A stretch of DNA of 64,000 bases from Halobaculum sp. CBA1158. GTDB taxonomy: Archaea; Halobacteriota; Halobacteria; Halobacteriales; Haloferacaceae. The DNA is taken from positions 1,550,001 to 1,614,000 of the forward strand of contig NZ_CP090371.1 of assembly GCF_021431925.1 (NCBI RefSeq). The letters run 5' to 3'. The notes below the pieces were generated by a model, which worked only from the letters and a program-made list of their open reading frames with translations, had not been told where the DNA came from and searched no databases. Positions 53,868 through 62,720 of this stretch are shown here, piece by piece; the first letter of the stretch is position 1, and the number at the start of each line of letters is the position of its first letter. The translations under genes and the position numbers were made by a program.

Positions 53868-54680
53868 TCAGTAGACGTCGTCCACGTCGTCTTCGACGTG
53901 GCTGTGTTCCTCGGCCGGGAACTCCCCGTTCTCGACCTCCCGCTTGTACGCGCCGATCGCCTCTGCCATCTCCCCGCGGAGGTCCGCGTACTGCTTCGAG
54001 AACGGCGGCGACCACTCGTCGAGGCCGAGCACGTCCGTGATCACGAGCACCTGTCCGTGCGTGTCCGAGCCCGCGCCGATGCCGATCGTCGGGATCTCGA
54101 GCGCCTCGGTGATCTGTTCGGCGAGGTTCGCGGGGACGTGCTCGAGCACCAGCGAGAACGCGCCGGCGTCCTCGTGTTCGCGGGCGAGCTCGAGCATTCG
54201 TTCGGCGGCGTCCGCGTCGGTGCCCTGCCGCTGGTAGCCGCCGGTCTCGTTCACGTGTTGGGGAGTCAATCCCAGGTGTGCCATCACGGGAATACCGAGT
54301 TCCGTGAGTCGACGCGTCAACTCGACGGTATGCGCACCGGACTCGAGCTTCACAGCGTCCGCGTCCGCCTCCTTCAGCATTCGACCGGCGTTCTCGACGC
54401 TCTCTGCCTCGTCGACGCCGAAGGAGAGAAACGGCATGTCGGCGACGACGAGCGCGTCGTCGGTCGCGCGAGCGACGGCCCCGGTTCGACTGCGCACCTC
54501 CTCGAGGGTGACGGGCAGCGTGGAGTCGTGACCGAGCACGGCGTTGCCCATGGAGTCGCCGACGAGAACGATGTCGATACCGACGTCATCGACGACGGCG
54601 GCGGTCGGGGCGTCGTACGCCGTGAGCATCGTGATCGGCTCGTCTGCCGCCCGCTCGCGGATGTCCCGCGTGGTGACCAT
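53868..54680 (-). CDS. panB: Ketopantoate hydroxymethyltransferase PanB
   Basis: The 270-residue TIM-barrel enzyme makes ketopantoate from 2-oxoisovalerate for CoA synthesis. Typical motifs are TMLTAYDAPTA, VLVGDSMGN (metal-binding Asp), MAHLGLTPQHVNETGG and IGIGAGSDTHGQVLV, which places active-site and substrate residues. A Glu-rich C-terminus extends the family length slightly. The ATG at 54680 (MVTTRDIRERAADE) is used, as the longer frame upstream shows no PanB similarity. Folate or another C1 carrier supplies the hydroxymethyl group. Confidence 0.95.
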   Translation of the reverse strand: MVTTRDIRERAADEPITMLTAYDAPTAAVVDDVGIDIVLVGDSMGNAVLGHDSTLPVTLEEVRSRTGAVARATDDALVVADMPFLSFGVDEAESVENAGRMLKEADADAVKLESGAHTVELTRRLTELGIPVMAHLGLTPQHVNETGGYQRQGTDADAAERMLELAREHEDAGAFSLVLEHVPANLAEQITEALEIPTIGIGAGSDTHGQVLVITDVLGLDEWSPPFSKQYADLRGEMAEAIGAYKREVENGEFPAEEHSHVEDDVDDVY

Positions 54681-54830
54681 AGCTCCGGGTTCGTGAGGCC
54701 ACCCGATTAATCCGTGCGATCCGGACGAGGCTTCGTGATCCGAACGGCGTGAGCGGCGGGTCTCCCGGTCGTTGGCATCGCCGCCGGTCGAAACCGACAC
54801 GGCTTACCCGATCGGGTCGAACTCCCGCCC

Positions 54831-55064
54831 GTGCCCGAGCGCGTCGAGACGACCGATCCCGAAGGGGTCGACTACGGCTGGGTGATGCAGACGACGTTCG
54901 TCCTCACGGTCACGTTCGGGGCGCTTGTCGTCGCCGCGCTGTCGGCGTTCGTCACCCTGCCCACGTGGGGCGCACGCGCCGGGTTCGCGATCCGTGTCGG
55001 CGCGGTGATCTGGATCGTCACCGCGGTCGCCGTGTTCTACTACGAAAAGACCGTCCGAGCGTGA
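54831..55064 (+). CDS. Small two-helix membrane protein
   Basis: The 77-residue protein starts at GTG 54831 with MPERVETTDPEGVDYGWVMQ. It has two membrane helices (TTFVLTVTFGALVVAALSAF and AIRVGAVIWIVTAVAVFYYE) and ends KTVRA. It matches a haloarchaeal DUF (I believe DUF5822) of unknown function. It is alone between genes transcribed leftwards. Confidence 0.75.
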   Translation: MPERVETTDPEGVDYGWVMQTTFVLTVTFGALVVAALSAFVTLPTWGARAGFAIRVGAVIWIVTAVAVFYYEKTVRA

Positions 55065-55093
55065 GTCGGCGAACGGCGCGAACCGCTCCCCGG

Positions 55094-55669
55094 CTACGCC
55101 CACCGGAAGTCGACGCCGGCGCGCTCCGCCGTCGCGGCGTCGCGCTCGGAGTCGCCGACGAACAGCCCGTCCGCGGGCGCGACGCCGAGGCCGTCGAACG
55201 TCGCCAGCAACGGCTCGGGGTCGGGCTTGTACGTCGCGACCGAGTCGCGACCGACGACGCTTCGAACGTGATCCGCGATCCCGTGTCGGTCGAGCGCGGT
55301 TCGACACGCCATCTCGCAGTTGAGCGAGCACACGCCCGTCGGCACCGACAGCGGGAGGTGATCGGCGCGGGGAAGCCGGGCAGAGGCGGCCGCGCCGGCG
55401 GTCTCGTGGTCCGCGAGCACCGCCTCCAGGTCCGAGCGGAGGTCGACCGCGTCGGCGCGCTCGAGGAGCCCCCACAGGTCCGCGCCGGCGGCGTCGTGTC
55501 CCGCGCGCTCGAACAGTTCGACCGCGTCGGCGGCGGCGGCGTCCCAGTCGACAGCGAGGTCGACGAGCGTGCCGTCGAGGTCGAACACGACCGCGTCGTA
55601 GCCGGCGTAGTCGTCGCCGGCGTTCGCATCCGCGGCCACCGCCTCAGGTGAGTCGGCGGGTCCGGTCAC
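55094..55669 (-). CDS. HAD-superfamily hydrolase
   Basis: The 191-residue protein has the HAD motifs: AVVFDLDGTLVD with nucleophile Asp30 and acid Asp32, and VGDSERDAATAERAGVDF with the metal-binding Asp pair. The cap domain is helical (PLGM-like). It could be a phosphatase for a sugar phosphate. It starts at GTG 55669, three bases after the acyl-CoA dehydrogenase stop, so it is probably cotranscribed, although the pairing has no clear metabolic reason. Confidence 0.85.
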   Translation of the reverse strand: MTGPADSPEAVAADANAGDDYAGYDAVVFDLDGTLVDLAVDWDAAAADAVELFERAGHDAAGADLWGLLERADAVDLRSDLEAVLADHETAGAAASARLPRADHLPLSVPTGVCSLNCEMACRTALDRHGIADHVRSVVGRDSVATYKPDPEPLLATFDGLGVAPADGLFVGDSERDAATAERAGVDFRWA

Positions 55670-55672
55670 GGG

Positions 55673-56836
55673 TTACAACAGCTCCCGAGCGATGATCGTC
55701 TTCTGGATCTGGGTCGTCCCCTCGTAGATGGTGGTGATCTTCGAGTCCCGGTAGAACCGTTCCACGTCGAACTCGCTCATGTAGCCGTAGCCGCCGTGGA
55801 GCTGGATCGCGTCGTTGGTCACGTCCACGGCCGACTCGCTGGCGAAGTACTTCGCCATCGACGCCGCCAGCCGGGGGTCCTCGCCGGCGTCGGACTGGCG
55901 GGCCGCCTCGCGGACGAGCAGGCGCGACGCCTGTACCTTCGTCGCCATCTCTGCAAATGTGTTCCGGACCGACTCGATCTCGCCGATCGGCCGGTCGAAC
56001 TGTTCGCGCTCGCCGACGTACTCTCGGGCCTCGTCGAGCGCCGCCTGCGCGAGCCCGACCGCCTGCGCGGCGATGGCGATCCGGCCGCCGGTGAGCGTCT
56101 CGAACGCCGCCGAGAGCCCCTTCCCCTCCTCCGTGAGCCGGTACCGTTCGGGAACGCGCACGTCCGAGAACTGCATCCCGACGGTGTCGGAGGCGCGCAG
56201 GCCCAACTTCTCCTCCTTTTTTCCGACGGCAACGCCGTCGCGATCGGCGGGGACGAGGAACTGGGTGATCGAGCCGTCGTCAGCGGGATCGGTCTTCGCG
56301 AAGACGATGTACACGCCGGCGCGCTCGCCGTTCGTGATCCACTGCTTCTCGCCGTTCAGGACGTACTCGTCGCCGTCGCGTTCGGCGGTCGTGCTCATCT
56401 GTGCGGGGTTCGAGCCGGCGTCCGGCTCGGAGAGGCAGAACGCGCCGACGGGTCGACCGTCGACCATCTCGGGGAGCCACTCGTCTCTGACCGCCTCCGA
56501 GCCGAAGTTCGCGATACAGGAGGTGGCGAGGCAATGTACAGAGAGGGCGGTCGCGACCGCGAGCTGTCCGTACGCGAGTTCCTCGTTCACGACCGCGTAC
56601 GTCGAGCGATCGGCGTCGAACCCGCCGTACTCCTCGGGGACGGTCAGGCCGGTCAGGTCCAGGTCCGCGAGCGTGTCCCACGCGTCCTCCGGGAACGTCT
56701 CCGTCTCGTCGGCCTCCCGAGCGCCGGGGCGAAGCTCCTCGACGGCGACCTCCCGGACGACCTCGCGGATCGCACGCTCCTCCTCCGAGAGCATCGACGG
56801 GGAGTGCGCGTACGGACCGGGGTTCGCGTTCGTCAT
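55673..56836 (-). CDS. Acyl-CoA dehydrogenase
   Basis: The 387-residue flavoenzyme oxidises acyl-CoA to enoyl-CoA. It has the N-terminal helical region (SEEERAIREVVREVAVEEL), FAD-binding motif AFCLSEPDAGSNPAQMSTTAER and KQWITNGERAGVY. The C-terminal GGYGYMSEFDVERFYRD and IYEGTTQIQK follow, with catalytic Glu372 in the short-chain position. Electrons go to ETF. The ATG at 56836 gives a short N-terminus typical of haloarchaeal members. Confidence 0.95.
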   Translation of the reverse strand: MTNANPGPYAHSPSMLSEEERAIREVVREVAVEELRPGAREADETETFPEDAWDTLADLDLTGLTVPEEYGGFDADRSTYAVVNEELAYGQLAVATALSVHCLATSCIANFGSEAVRDEWLPEMVDGRPVGAFCLSEPDAGSNPAQMSTTAERDGDEYVLNGEKQWITNGERAGVYIVFAKTDPADDGSITQFLVPADRDGVAVGKKEEKLGLRASDTVGMQFSDVRVPERYRLTEEGKGLSAAFETLTGGRIAIAAQAVGLAQAALDEAREYVGEREQFDRPIGEIESVRNTFAEMATKVQASRLLVREAARQSDAGEDPRLAASMAKYFASESAVDVTNDAIQLHGGYGYMSEFDVERFYRDSKITTIYEGTTQIQKTIIARELL

Positions 56837-56968
56837 GCGAGAGGGTTCGCGTCGCGGCGGTTAAGCGTGTCTCACTCGTGCCTTGTCGGCAGGGCGTTTC
56901 GTCGGCGAACGACGAGTCCGCCTGCGGCGACCGGCGACGAGCGGGTCACAAGCGGGCTGGGTGAAACT

Positions 56969-57032
56969 ACGAGTCGGGGAACCACGAGTCGGGGAACCAC
57001 GAGTCGTGAGGAACCGCGAGTCGAGAGGAACA
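56969..57032. repeat. Four-unit degenerate tandem repeat (15-17 bp)
   Basis: The unit acgagtcggggaacc appears twice exactly (56969-56983, 56984-56998), then twice in longer variant form (56999-57015 and 57016-57032, with ga or gag inserted). It lies in the 278-bp gap between the divergent acyl-CoA dehydrogenase and the PGF-CTERM protein gene, in a region that should hold both promoters. No coding sense was found. Confidence 0.8.
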
Positions 57033-57114
57033 CCGAGTGATCCACGTTAGCCGCCGCCTGTTTCCGCGAAAGCCGCGCGTACCTTTCAGCCCGAATCCAG
57101 TAGGGATCCACGAG

Positions 57115-58452
57115 ATGTGTCCCCGTTCACGGTCGATGGTCCTCGCGACGGTCGTCCTCCTAGTGGCGGTGCCGGTCGTCGGAGTCGCCGGAATATCCGG
57201 TGCCGCCGGCGTCGACGGAACCGAGAGTCCCGTCGGCTCCGCGACGGCCCCGCCGGCCGCGACACAAGAGGCGACTGTCACCATCACGGTCGCCGTCGAG
57301 ACGGCCGCGGGCGACCCCGTCGACGACGCGGAGATCACCGCCGCGTGGGACGACGGCACCGACACCGCGTCGACCGCCAGCAACGGCCGCGCGTTCCTCG
57401 ACGTGCCAGCCGGCGCTCGTGTCGAACTCGGCGTCGATCACCCGGATTACGTGCTGAACGCGCCGGTAGTCATCGGAAACGCCACAGAGCGTGAGGTCGG
57501 CGTCACCGTCCGCGAACGGGCCCGGCTCACGGTCTCCGTCGAGGACGACTCCGCCGAGCCGGTCGCCGACGCCCGGGTCCTGCTCAGACAGGACGGTGAG
57601 ATCGTCGTTGACGCCCGAACCGACGCCGACGGCACGTACACGACGGGCGTGATCGAACAGCGCGAGTACGGTCTGACAGTCGTCAAGGAGGGCTACTACC
57701 GGTCGCGGACCGACGTGACCGTCGGCGCGGATACGACCGCCACCGTCGGAGTCGAGCGCGGGTCGGTCACGCTCTCGTTCAGCGTTACCGACGACCGCTT
57801 CGACCCGCCCCGTGGGGTCGCCGACGCGCGGATCGACCTGGAGACCGCCGGCACGTTCACCACCCTCGGCAACGGCGAGGCGACCGCGCAGGTGCCGGTG
57901 AACGCCGAACTCGACGTCGACGTGACGAAGGAGGGGTACGAGACGGTGAGCCGGACCGTCGACGTTGGGGAGTCCCCGCGAGCGGTGAATCTCACGATCG
58001 GGCGGACGCCCCGGCTGAATCTCACCGCCGTCAACGACCGCGTCGTCGCCGGCGAGCGCACGGTCGTCCGCGTCGTCGACGCCTACGGCGACCCGGTCGC
58101 CGGCGCGACCGTTCGCGTCGACGGCGAGGCCGTCGGCACCACCGGCGACGACGGCTCGCTGACCGTCCGGTTCGACGCCGAGGGGAACCACACCGTCGTC
58201 GCCGAGACGGACGAGTTGACCGCAGAGGCGGTGACCGTCGAGGTGGTGAGCGAGCGGACGGCGCTCCCGTCGACCGCGTCGCCGACCGCGACGGCCACAG
58301 CGACCGAGCCGCCGGACGCCGCGACTGCGACGCCCGAGCCCGACGCCGGGATCAGCATCCCCGGGTTCACTCCGATCACGGCCGCACTCGCGATGGTCAC
58401 GCTCGGGGCGCTGGCGGCGGTACGAATCGGTCGATCACGGCGAGCTGACTGA
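57115..58452 (+). CDS. Surface protein with carboxypeptidase-regulatory-like (Ig-like) repeats and a PGF-CTERM anchor
   Basis: The 445-residue protein has a signal peptide (MVLATVVLLVAVPVVGVAGI after a short basic start). Four or five beta-sandwich repeats of about 80-90 residues follow (VEDDSAEPVADARVLLRQDG, VVDAYGDPVAGATVRVDGEA). Then comes a Thr/Ser/Pro-rich linker (TASPTATATATEPPDAATAT) and the anchor PGFTPITAALAMVTLGALAA with basic end RIGRSRRAD. PGF-CTERM proteins are processed by archaeosortase ArtA and lipid-anchored to the cell surface. The ATG at 57136 is a possible later start. Confidence 0.88.
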   Translation: MCPRSRSMVLATVVLLVAVPVVGVAGISGAAGVDGTESPVGSATAPPAATQEATVTITVAVETAAGDPVDDAEITAAWDDGTDTASTASNGRAFLDVPAGARVELGVDHPDYVLNAPVVIGNATEREVGVTVRERARLTVSVEDDSAEPVADARVLLRQDGEIVVDARTDADGTYTTGVIEQREYGLTVVKEGYYRSRTDVTVGADTTATVGVERGSVTLSFSVTDDRFDPPRGVADARIDLETAGTFTTLGNGEATAQVPVNAELDVDVTKEGYETVSRTVDVGESPRAVNLTIGRTPRLNLTAVNDRVVAGERTVVRVVDAYGDPVAGATVRVDGEAVGTTGDDGSLTVRFDAEGNHTVVAETDELTAEAVTVEVVSERTALPSTASPTATATATEPPDAATATPEPDAGISIPGFTPITAALAMVTLGALAAVRIGRSRRAD

Positions 58453-58554
58453 AGCTCGCGGGCCCCATCCGACGAGTGCTCGCGGGTCGCTGTCGACGGA
58501 TACTCGTTGGTCGCTGTCGACGGTAGAGGTCGATCCGAGGCTCGGATTTCCCGG

Positions 58555-59880
58555 CTACGGCGACCGGAGGAACGAGACGACTGCGTCGGGTTCCGCGTCG
58601 AGACCGCCGCCCTGTGCGAACGCCGGCGATCCGCCGCCTCCGCCGCCGAACTCGTCGGTCACCCGGTCGACCACGTCGCCGGCGTCCACGGCGTCGACGG
58701 CCGGGTCCACGGCGACGACGACGAACGGTGACTCCCCGTCGCCGACGGCCGCGACCGCGTGGGGGGCGTCAGCGACCGCGGCGTCACCGGATTCCGATCC
58801 GGCGGACTCCCCGCGGACGACCGTCTGGGCCGCCTCGCCGACGGCGTTCGCGTCGACTCCCGAGACGGAACCGACTCGCCAGCCGACGCCGTCGCGGTCG
58901 ACCCTGTCGAAGCCGCGGACCCGCCGGACGAGCGCCTCCTCGCGCAGCGCGGTCGCCTCCGCGAGCGCCTCCTCGCGCTCGTCGTCGACGCGCTCGACGG
59001 CCTCGGGAAGGTCCTCGAGCGCGACCCCGAGCGTTCTGGCGGCGTCGAGCGCCGCGCCGTGGGTGTCCGCGCGGCGACGGATCCCGGCGGGTCCGACCGC
59101 GAACTCGACGCGGGTGAGCCCCTCGCCGGGGTTCGAGCGGCCGAGGACCGTCACCGGACCGATCTCGGACGTGTTGGCGACGTGCGTGCCGCCGCAGGCG
59201 GCGGCGTCCCACCCCTCGATCTCGACGACTCGGACGGTGTCCGCGTCGGCCATCACGCCCTCCTCGGTCTTCGTGTTGAACGCGACCGCGCCGTCCTCGC
59301 GGGCCGCCTCGACGGGCCGCTCCTCCCACGTGACCGCCCGGGCGTCCCAGACCGCGCGGTTGACCAGTCGCTCCAGCTCGACCAGCACCTCGTCTGTGAT
59401 CTCCGTGCTCGTCACGAAGTCGACGCGGACCTTCTCCTCGTCGGCGCTCGGGGCGGCGACATCCCCGCCGTCGCCGTCGGTGATGCCGGCATCGGGGTTC
59501 CGTCGCTCCGGGGAGGCCGCGCGGATCCCGAAGCCGCCGTATCCGAGGTCGTCTAGCAGTCGTCGGCCCGCACCGTACAGGACGTGGCTGGCGGTGTGGG
59601 CACGCATGCAGTACGTTCGGAAGTCGTCGTCGACGACGCCGGCTACCGCGTCGCCGACCGAGAGCGCGGGCTCCTCGGCGAGGGTGTGTACCACCGCGTC
59701 GTCGCGCGACTGGACGTCGACGACCGGGACCCCGGCGACGGTGCCGCGGTCCGGAGGCTGGCCCCCGCCCTCGGGGTAGAAGTACGTCTCCGCGAGCGTG
59801 ACTTCTGTGCCGTCGACCGACTCGACGCTCGTCTCGAAAGACCGAACGGTCGGCTCGGCCGGCGCGAGCGAATCGCTCAT
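58555..59880 (-). CDS. AlaX-L type alanyl-tRNA editing hydrolase
   Basis: The 441-residue protein has the alanyl-tRNA editing domain with zinc-ligand motifs HTASHVL (His95, His99) and CGGTH (Cys229, His233), preceded by YFYPEGGGQPPDRG. A long DHHA1-type C-terminal part with a coiled coil (ERVDDEREEALAEATALREE) and a Gly-rich ending FGGGGGGSPAFAQGGG follows. It clears Ser or Gly from mischarged tRNA-Ala in trans. The gene's start at 59880 is preceded by a hairpin cluster belonging to the region of the next gene's end. Confidence 0.9.
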   Translation of the reverse strand: MSDSLAPAEPTVRSFETSVESVDGTEVTLAETYFYPEGGGQPPDRGTVAGVPVVDVQSRDDAVVHTLAEEPALSVGDAVAGVVDDDFRTYCMRAHTASHVLYGAGRRLLDDLGYGGFGIRAASPERRNPDAGITDGDGGDVAAPSADEEKVRVDFVTSTEITDEVLVELERLVNRAVWDARAVTWEERPVEAAREDGAVAFNTKTEEGVMADADTVRVVEIEGWDAAACGGTHVANTSEIGPVTVLGRSNPGEGLTRVEFAVGPAGIRRRADTHGAALDAARTLGVALEDLPEAVERVDDEREEALAEATALREEALVRRVRGFDRVDRDGVGWRVGSVSGVDANAVGEAAQTVVRGESAGSESGDAAVADAPHAVAAVGDGESPFVVVAVDPAVDAVDAGDVVDRVTDEFGGGGGGSPAFAQGGGLDAEPDAVVSFLRSP

Positions 59881-59938
59881 GCCGGCGACTCGTGAGCCGG
59901 AACGAAAAGTCGTCCGCCTCCGGCGATCGGTGGGGTAT

Positions 59939-60078
59939 CGCTCGCCCTCGCGTTTTGCCCGGGCGGCTCGGCACGCAGACCTCGCCGTTCACGAGACCTG
60001 CGGTCTCGTGAGCTCGAAAATCGCGCCGCGATTTTCGAACGCTGAGCTTCGAGGGCTCGCTCCGCTCGCCCTCGCGTT
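59939..60078. repeat. Hairpin cluster between 16-bp direct repeats
   Basis: The 16-base sequence CGCTCGCCCTCGCGTT occurs at 59939-59954 and 60063-60078, the second copy overlapping the aMBF1 stop codon. Between them lie two perfect hairpins: TCACGAGACC/GGTCTCGTGA (59989-60011, three-base loop) and TCGAAAATCGCG/CGCGATTTTCGA (60014-60038, one-base centre). A third imperfect one is CGAGGGC/GCCCTCG (60050-60074). This is a compact, non-coding, MITE-like or terminator-like element in the aMBF1-alaX gap. Confidence 0.8.
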
Positions 60079-60631
60079 ATTCGTCCACGAGGACCACGTC
60101 CAACTCCTTCTCGATCGCTCGCACCACGGACCCGCCGACGCCCGCGCGAGCCGCGCGTCCCTCCTCGACCGCGTGGACCTGCTCGGCGTCGACGCCGAGT
60201 TCGGCCGCGAGGTCGTCGACGCTCATGCCGGCGTCCTGTCGCGCCTCCGTGACCGTCTCCCCGTAGTCGTCGACGAGGTACGGGAGCCGGTCCTCCTCGT
60301 AGTCGGTGCCCTCCTCCTCCCAGCGTCTGGAGTCGCCCGTTCCCGCGTCCATCGCCTTCGCGACGTTCTGGGCCGCCCGTTTCTTGCGGTTCGGCTCGTC
60401 CTCGCCGCGGGATCCGCCGCCTCCGCCGCCTCCGCCGCCCGAACCCGAGCCGCCGCGACCGCCGCGGCCGCCGCCGCGCGCGCTGTCGTCGTGGGGGGCA
60501 CAGTCGGAACAGACCAGCAGATCCGCGCCGGCGACGTTGGCGCGCGAGAGGCTCGCATCCTCGCGGCCGCACAGCTCGCACGCGCCGCCGTCGTCGCCGC
60601 CTCCGCCGCTTCCGGTGGAGTACTTCGCCAT
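60077..60631 (-). CDS. aMBF1-type multiprotein bridging factor
   Basis: The 184-residue protein matches archaeal MBF1: a zinc ribbon (Cys18-x2-Cys21 and Cys41-x2-Cys44), a long Gly/Arg-rich linker (about residues 50-80), and a C-terminal helix-turn-helix of Cro/C1 type (DYGETVTEARQDAGMSVDDL, ELGVDAEQVHAVEEGRAA). Archaeal MBF1 associates with ribosomes rather than acting as a DNA-binding coactivator. The linker is unusually long and Gly-rich. Its stop overlaps a repeat element. Confidence 0.9.
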   Translation of the reverse strand: MAKYSTGSGGGGDDGGACELCGREDASLSRANVAGADLLVCSDCAPHDDSARGGGRGGRGGSGSGGGGGGGGGSRGEDEPNRKKRAAQNVAKAMDAGTGDSRRWEEEGTDYEEDRLPYLVDDYGETVTEARQDAGMSVDDLAAELGVDAEQVHAVEEGRAARAGVGGSVVRAIEKELDVVLVDE

Positions 60632-60719
60632 GCTCTCTGCACCTCGCGCGGACAGTTAAAACCGCGCTCCGCGAGCCGCGGTGAACCGGGAACCGATGCC
60701 GGGGGCGGTACTCCCGCTC

Positions 60720-61760
60720 TCAGACGACCCGGTTCTCCAGGTCCACGCCGGCGGGGACGGGCGATCCGTCGCCCGGGTCCTCCCCGGGCACGTCGTCGCC
60801 CGCGTCGCCCGTGTCGCCCGTGTCGCCCGCGTCTCCGACCCCGTCAGCCGCCGCGAGTCGCTCGACGTTGCCCGCGAGGATGTCGGCGACGCGGTCGAAG
60901 TAGCGGGGGGTGTGGCCGGCGTTGTGCGGGGTGATGTGTACGTCGTCGAACCCCCACAGCGGGTGGTCCTCGGGCAGCGGTTCGGGGTCGGTCACGTCGA
61001 GGAACGCCCCGCGGATCTGGTTCCAGCGCAGCGCGTACACCAGGTCGTCGGTGTCGACGACCGGGCCGCGGGCGATGTTCACCAGCGTCGCCTGCGGCGG
61101 GAGCGTCCGGATCGCCTCGCGGTCGATCAGTCCCTCCGTGTCGTCGGTCAGCGGGCACGCGAGCACGAGGTGGTCCGTCCGCGCGAGCGCGTCGTGCAAC
61201 TCGTCGAAGCCGAACACCTCGTCGGTCGGCCCGCCCTTCTCCGGGGTGTAGCGCACGCCGAGCGTCTCGACGCCGAACGGCTCCAGGCGGTCGACGACGG
61301 CCGTCCCGATCGCCCCCAGACCGACGACCGTCACCGTCGAGTCGTACAGTTCCGTCGTGGGGTACGCGCGCCACTCGCGACGGTCCTGCTGACGCGTCGC
61401 TCGTCGAAAGTCGCGGGCGAGCGCGACGAGCGCGCCGATCACGTACTCGGAGATGTTCGGCCCGTGCACCCCCGAGGCGTTCGTCACCGCGACCCCCGCC
61501 TCCTCGAAGGCGTCCAGATCGAGATGTCCGGTGCCGGCGTACACGCCGGCGAACAGCCGCAGCGACGCCGCGTCGTCGAGGTGCTCCTCGACGGCGTACC
61601 CCTCGCCGGTAGCCACGTCGGCCGTCCGAAGCGCCTCGCGCTCGCGTTCGGGCGTGTCCGCGACCACGACCTCGTGGTCCGGTAGTCGCTCGCGCAGCGC
61701 CGCCGCGAACTCCTCGGCCGGATGGCCGTGGATCTTCTGTCGTGTTACGACGATTCGCAT
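60720..61760 (-). CDS. D-2-hydroxyacid dehydrogenase (NAD-dependent)
   Basis: The 346-residue oxidoreductase has the substrate domain (residues 1-95), then the NAD-binding motif VVGLGAIGTAV and the catalytic set: Arg in VNIARGPVVD, Glu near DVTDPEPLPEDHP, and His in ITPHNAGHTP. It reduces a 2-keto acid such as hydroxypyruvate or glyoxylate. The last 40 residues are acidic low-complexity; four nine-base repeats (60795-60830) encode GDAGDTGDTGDAGD. Confidence 0.88.
   Translation of the reverse strand: MRIVVTRQKIHGHPAEEFAAALRERLPDHEVVVADTPEREREALRTADVATGEGYAVEEHLDDAASLRLFAGVYAGTGHLDLDAFEEAGVAVTNASGVHGPNISEYVIGALVALARDFRRATRQQDRREWRAYPTTELYDSTVTVVGLGAIGTAVVDRLEPFGVETLGVRYTPEKGGPTDEVFGFDELHDALARTDHLVLACPLTDDTEGLIDREAIRTLPPQATLVNIARGPVVDTDDLVYALRWNQIRGAFLDVTDPEPLPEDHPLWGFDDVHITPHNAGHTPRYFDRVADILAGNVERLAAADGVGDAGDTGDTGDAGDDVPGEDPGDGSPVPAGVDLENRVV
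60795..60830. repeat. Nine-base tandem repeat in the D-2-hydroxyacid dehydrogenase gene
   Basis: Four copies of gtcgcccg(c/t) at 60795-60830, in frame, encode a Gly-Asp tail near the C-terminus. Slippage could change the length by three residues. Confidence 0.8.
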
Positions 61761-61856
61761 GACCGGCGCGACGACGGCGCGGTACTTAATGTCGCTGTCG
61801 TCGGCGATCGGGACGAGACCGAGGTGGGGGACGGCGGCGCGTGACTGATCGGCCGC

Positions 61857-62573
61857 TCAGTCGCCGTCGACGACCTCGTTGGTGAGCGTTCCGACGCCCT
61901 CGTAGGTGATATCGACGGTCTCGCCCGGCTCGACGAGGCCCGGGTTCGCCGGCGAGCCGAACGCGACGCAGTCGCCGGCGCGGAACTCGAACCGCTTCGA
62001 GAGGTACGAGACGACCTCGTGGGGGTCGAACAGCATCAGCTCGGTGTTCGCCTCCTGGCGACGCTCGCCGGCGACCTCGGTGTGCATGTCGACGTCCGCG
62101 GGGTCGACCTCCGTCTCGATCCACGGCCCGAGCGGGCCCGAGGCGGTGAACGCCTTGCGCGCGGTTCGCCCCTGCTGGTCGAGCGCGTCCACGTCGTTCA
62201 TCACGGTGTACCCGCGGACCGCGTCCGGCACCTCCGCGGGCGCGAGATCCGAACACGGCTCGTCGACGACGGCGACCAACTCGCCGGCGTAGGTGAGTTC
62301 GTCGGTCCACTCGGGGTACGGGATCGGGTCGCGGTGGCCGACGACGGAGTGGGGCGGCTTGATGAAGAAGTCCGGCTCCTCGGGGCGCTCGTAGTCCATC
62401 TGATCGAGCGTCGCGGCGAAGTTGCGGCCGACGCAGAAGAGCGCGTCCGGGTCGCAGGGCGCGATCAGGTCGTTCTCGTCGACCTCGTACTCGGCGTCGT
62501 CGGCGATCAGCGCGCCGTCGCGGTACTCTCCCTCCCGGACGCCGTCGTCGGTGCGGACGCGTGCGAGTCGCAT
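61857..62573 (-). CDS. Fumarylacetoacetate hydrolase (FAH)-family enzyme
   Basis: The 238-residue protein has the FAH fold with CVGRNFAATLDQMDY, PDFFIKPPHSVVGH and metal-binding residues in YAGELVAVVDEP, then GYTVMNDVDA, and a final GTLTNEVVDGD. Relatives are acylpyruvases, 2-hydroxyhepta-2,4-diene-dioate isomerases or oxaloacetate decarboxylases; the substrate is open. It starts at ATG 62573. Confidence 0.88.
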   Translation of the reverse strand: MRLARVRTDDGVREGEYRDGALIADDAEYEVDENDLIAPCDPDALFCVGRNFAATLDQMDYERPEEPDFFIKPPHSVVGHRDPIPYPEWTDELTYAGELVAVVDEPCSDLAPAEVPDAVRGYTVMNDVDALDQQGRTARKAFTASGPLGPWIETEVDPADVDMHTEVAGERRQEANTELMLFDPHEVVSYLSKRFEFRAGDCVAFGSPANPGLVEPGETVDITYEGVGTLTNEVVDGD

Positions 62574-62720
62574 GCGCGGCACGTGCCGCGGGGGCGGCAA
62601 GTAGCTCCCGGTCGCTCGACGGATGGACAGCCGGACGGGCGGGCCGTCGATCGCGGCACCCGCCGTCCGGCGGTCGACGCGGGGGAAAACACCAAACCCT
62701 CCCCGCCCGATCCGTCGCCC

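Noticed and set aside
56969-57032. A CRISPR array at the tandem repeat
   Set aside because: The units are contiguous with no spacers, too short, and no cas gene is present.
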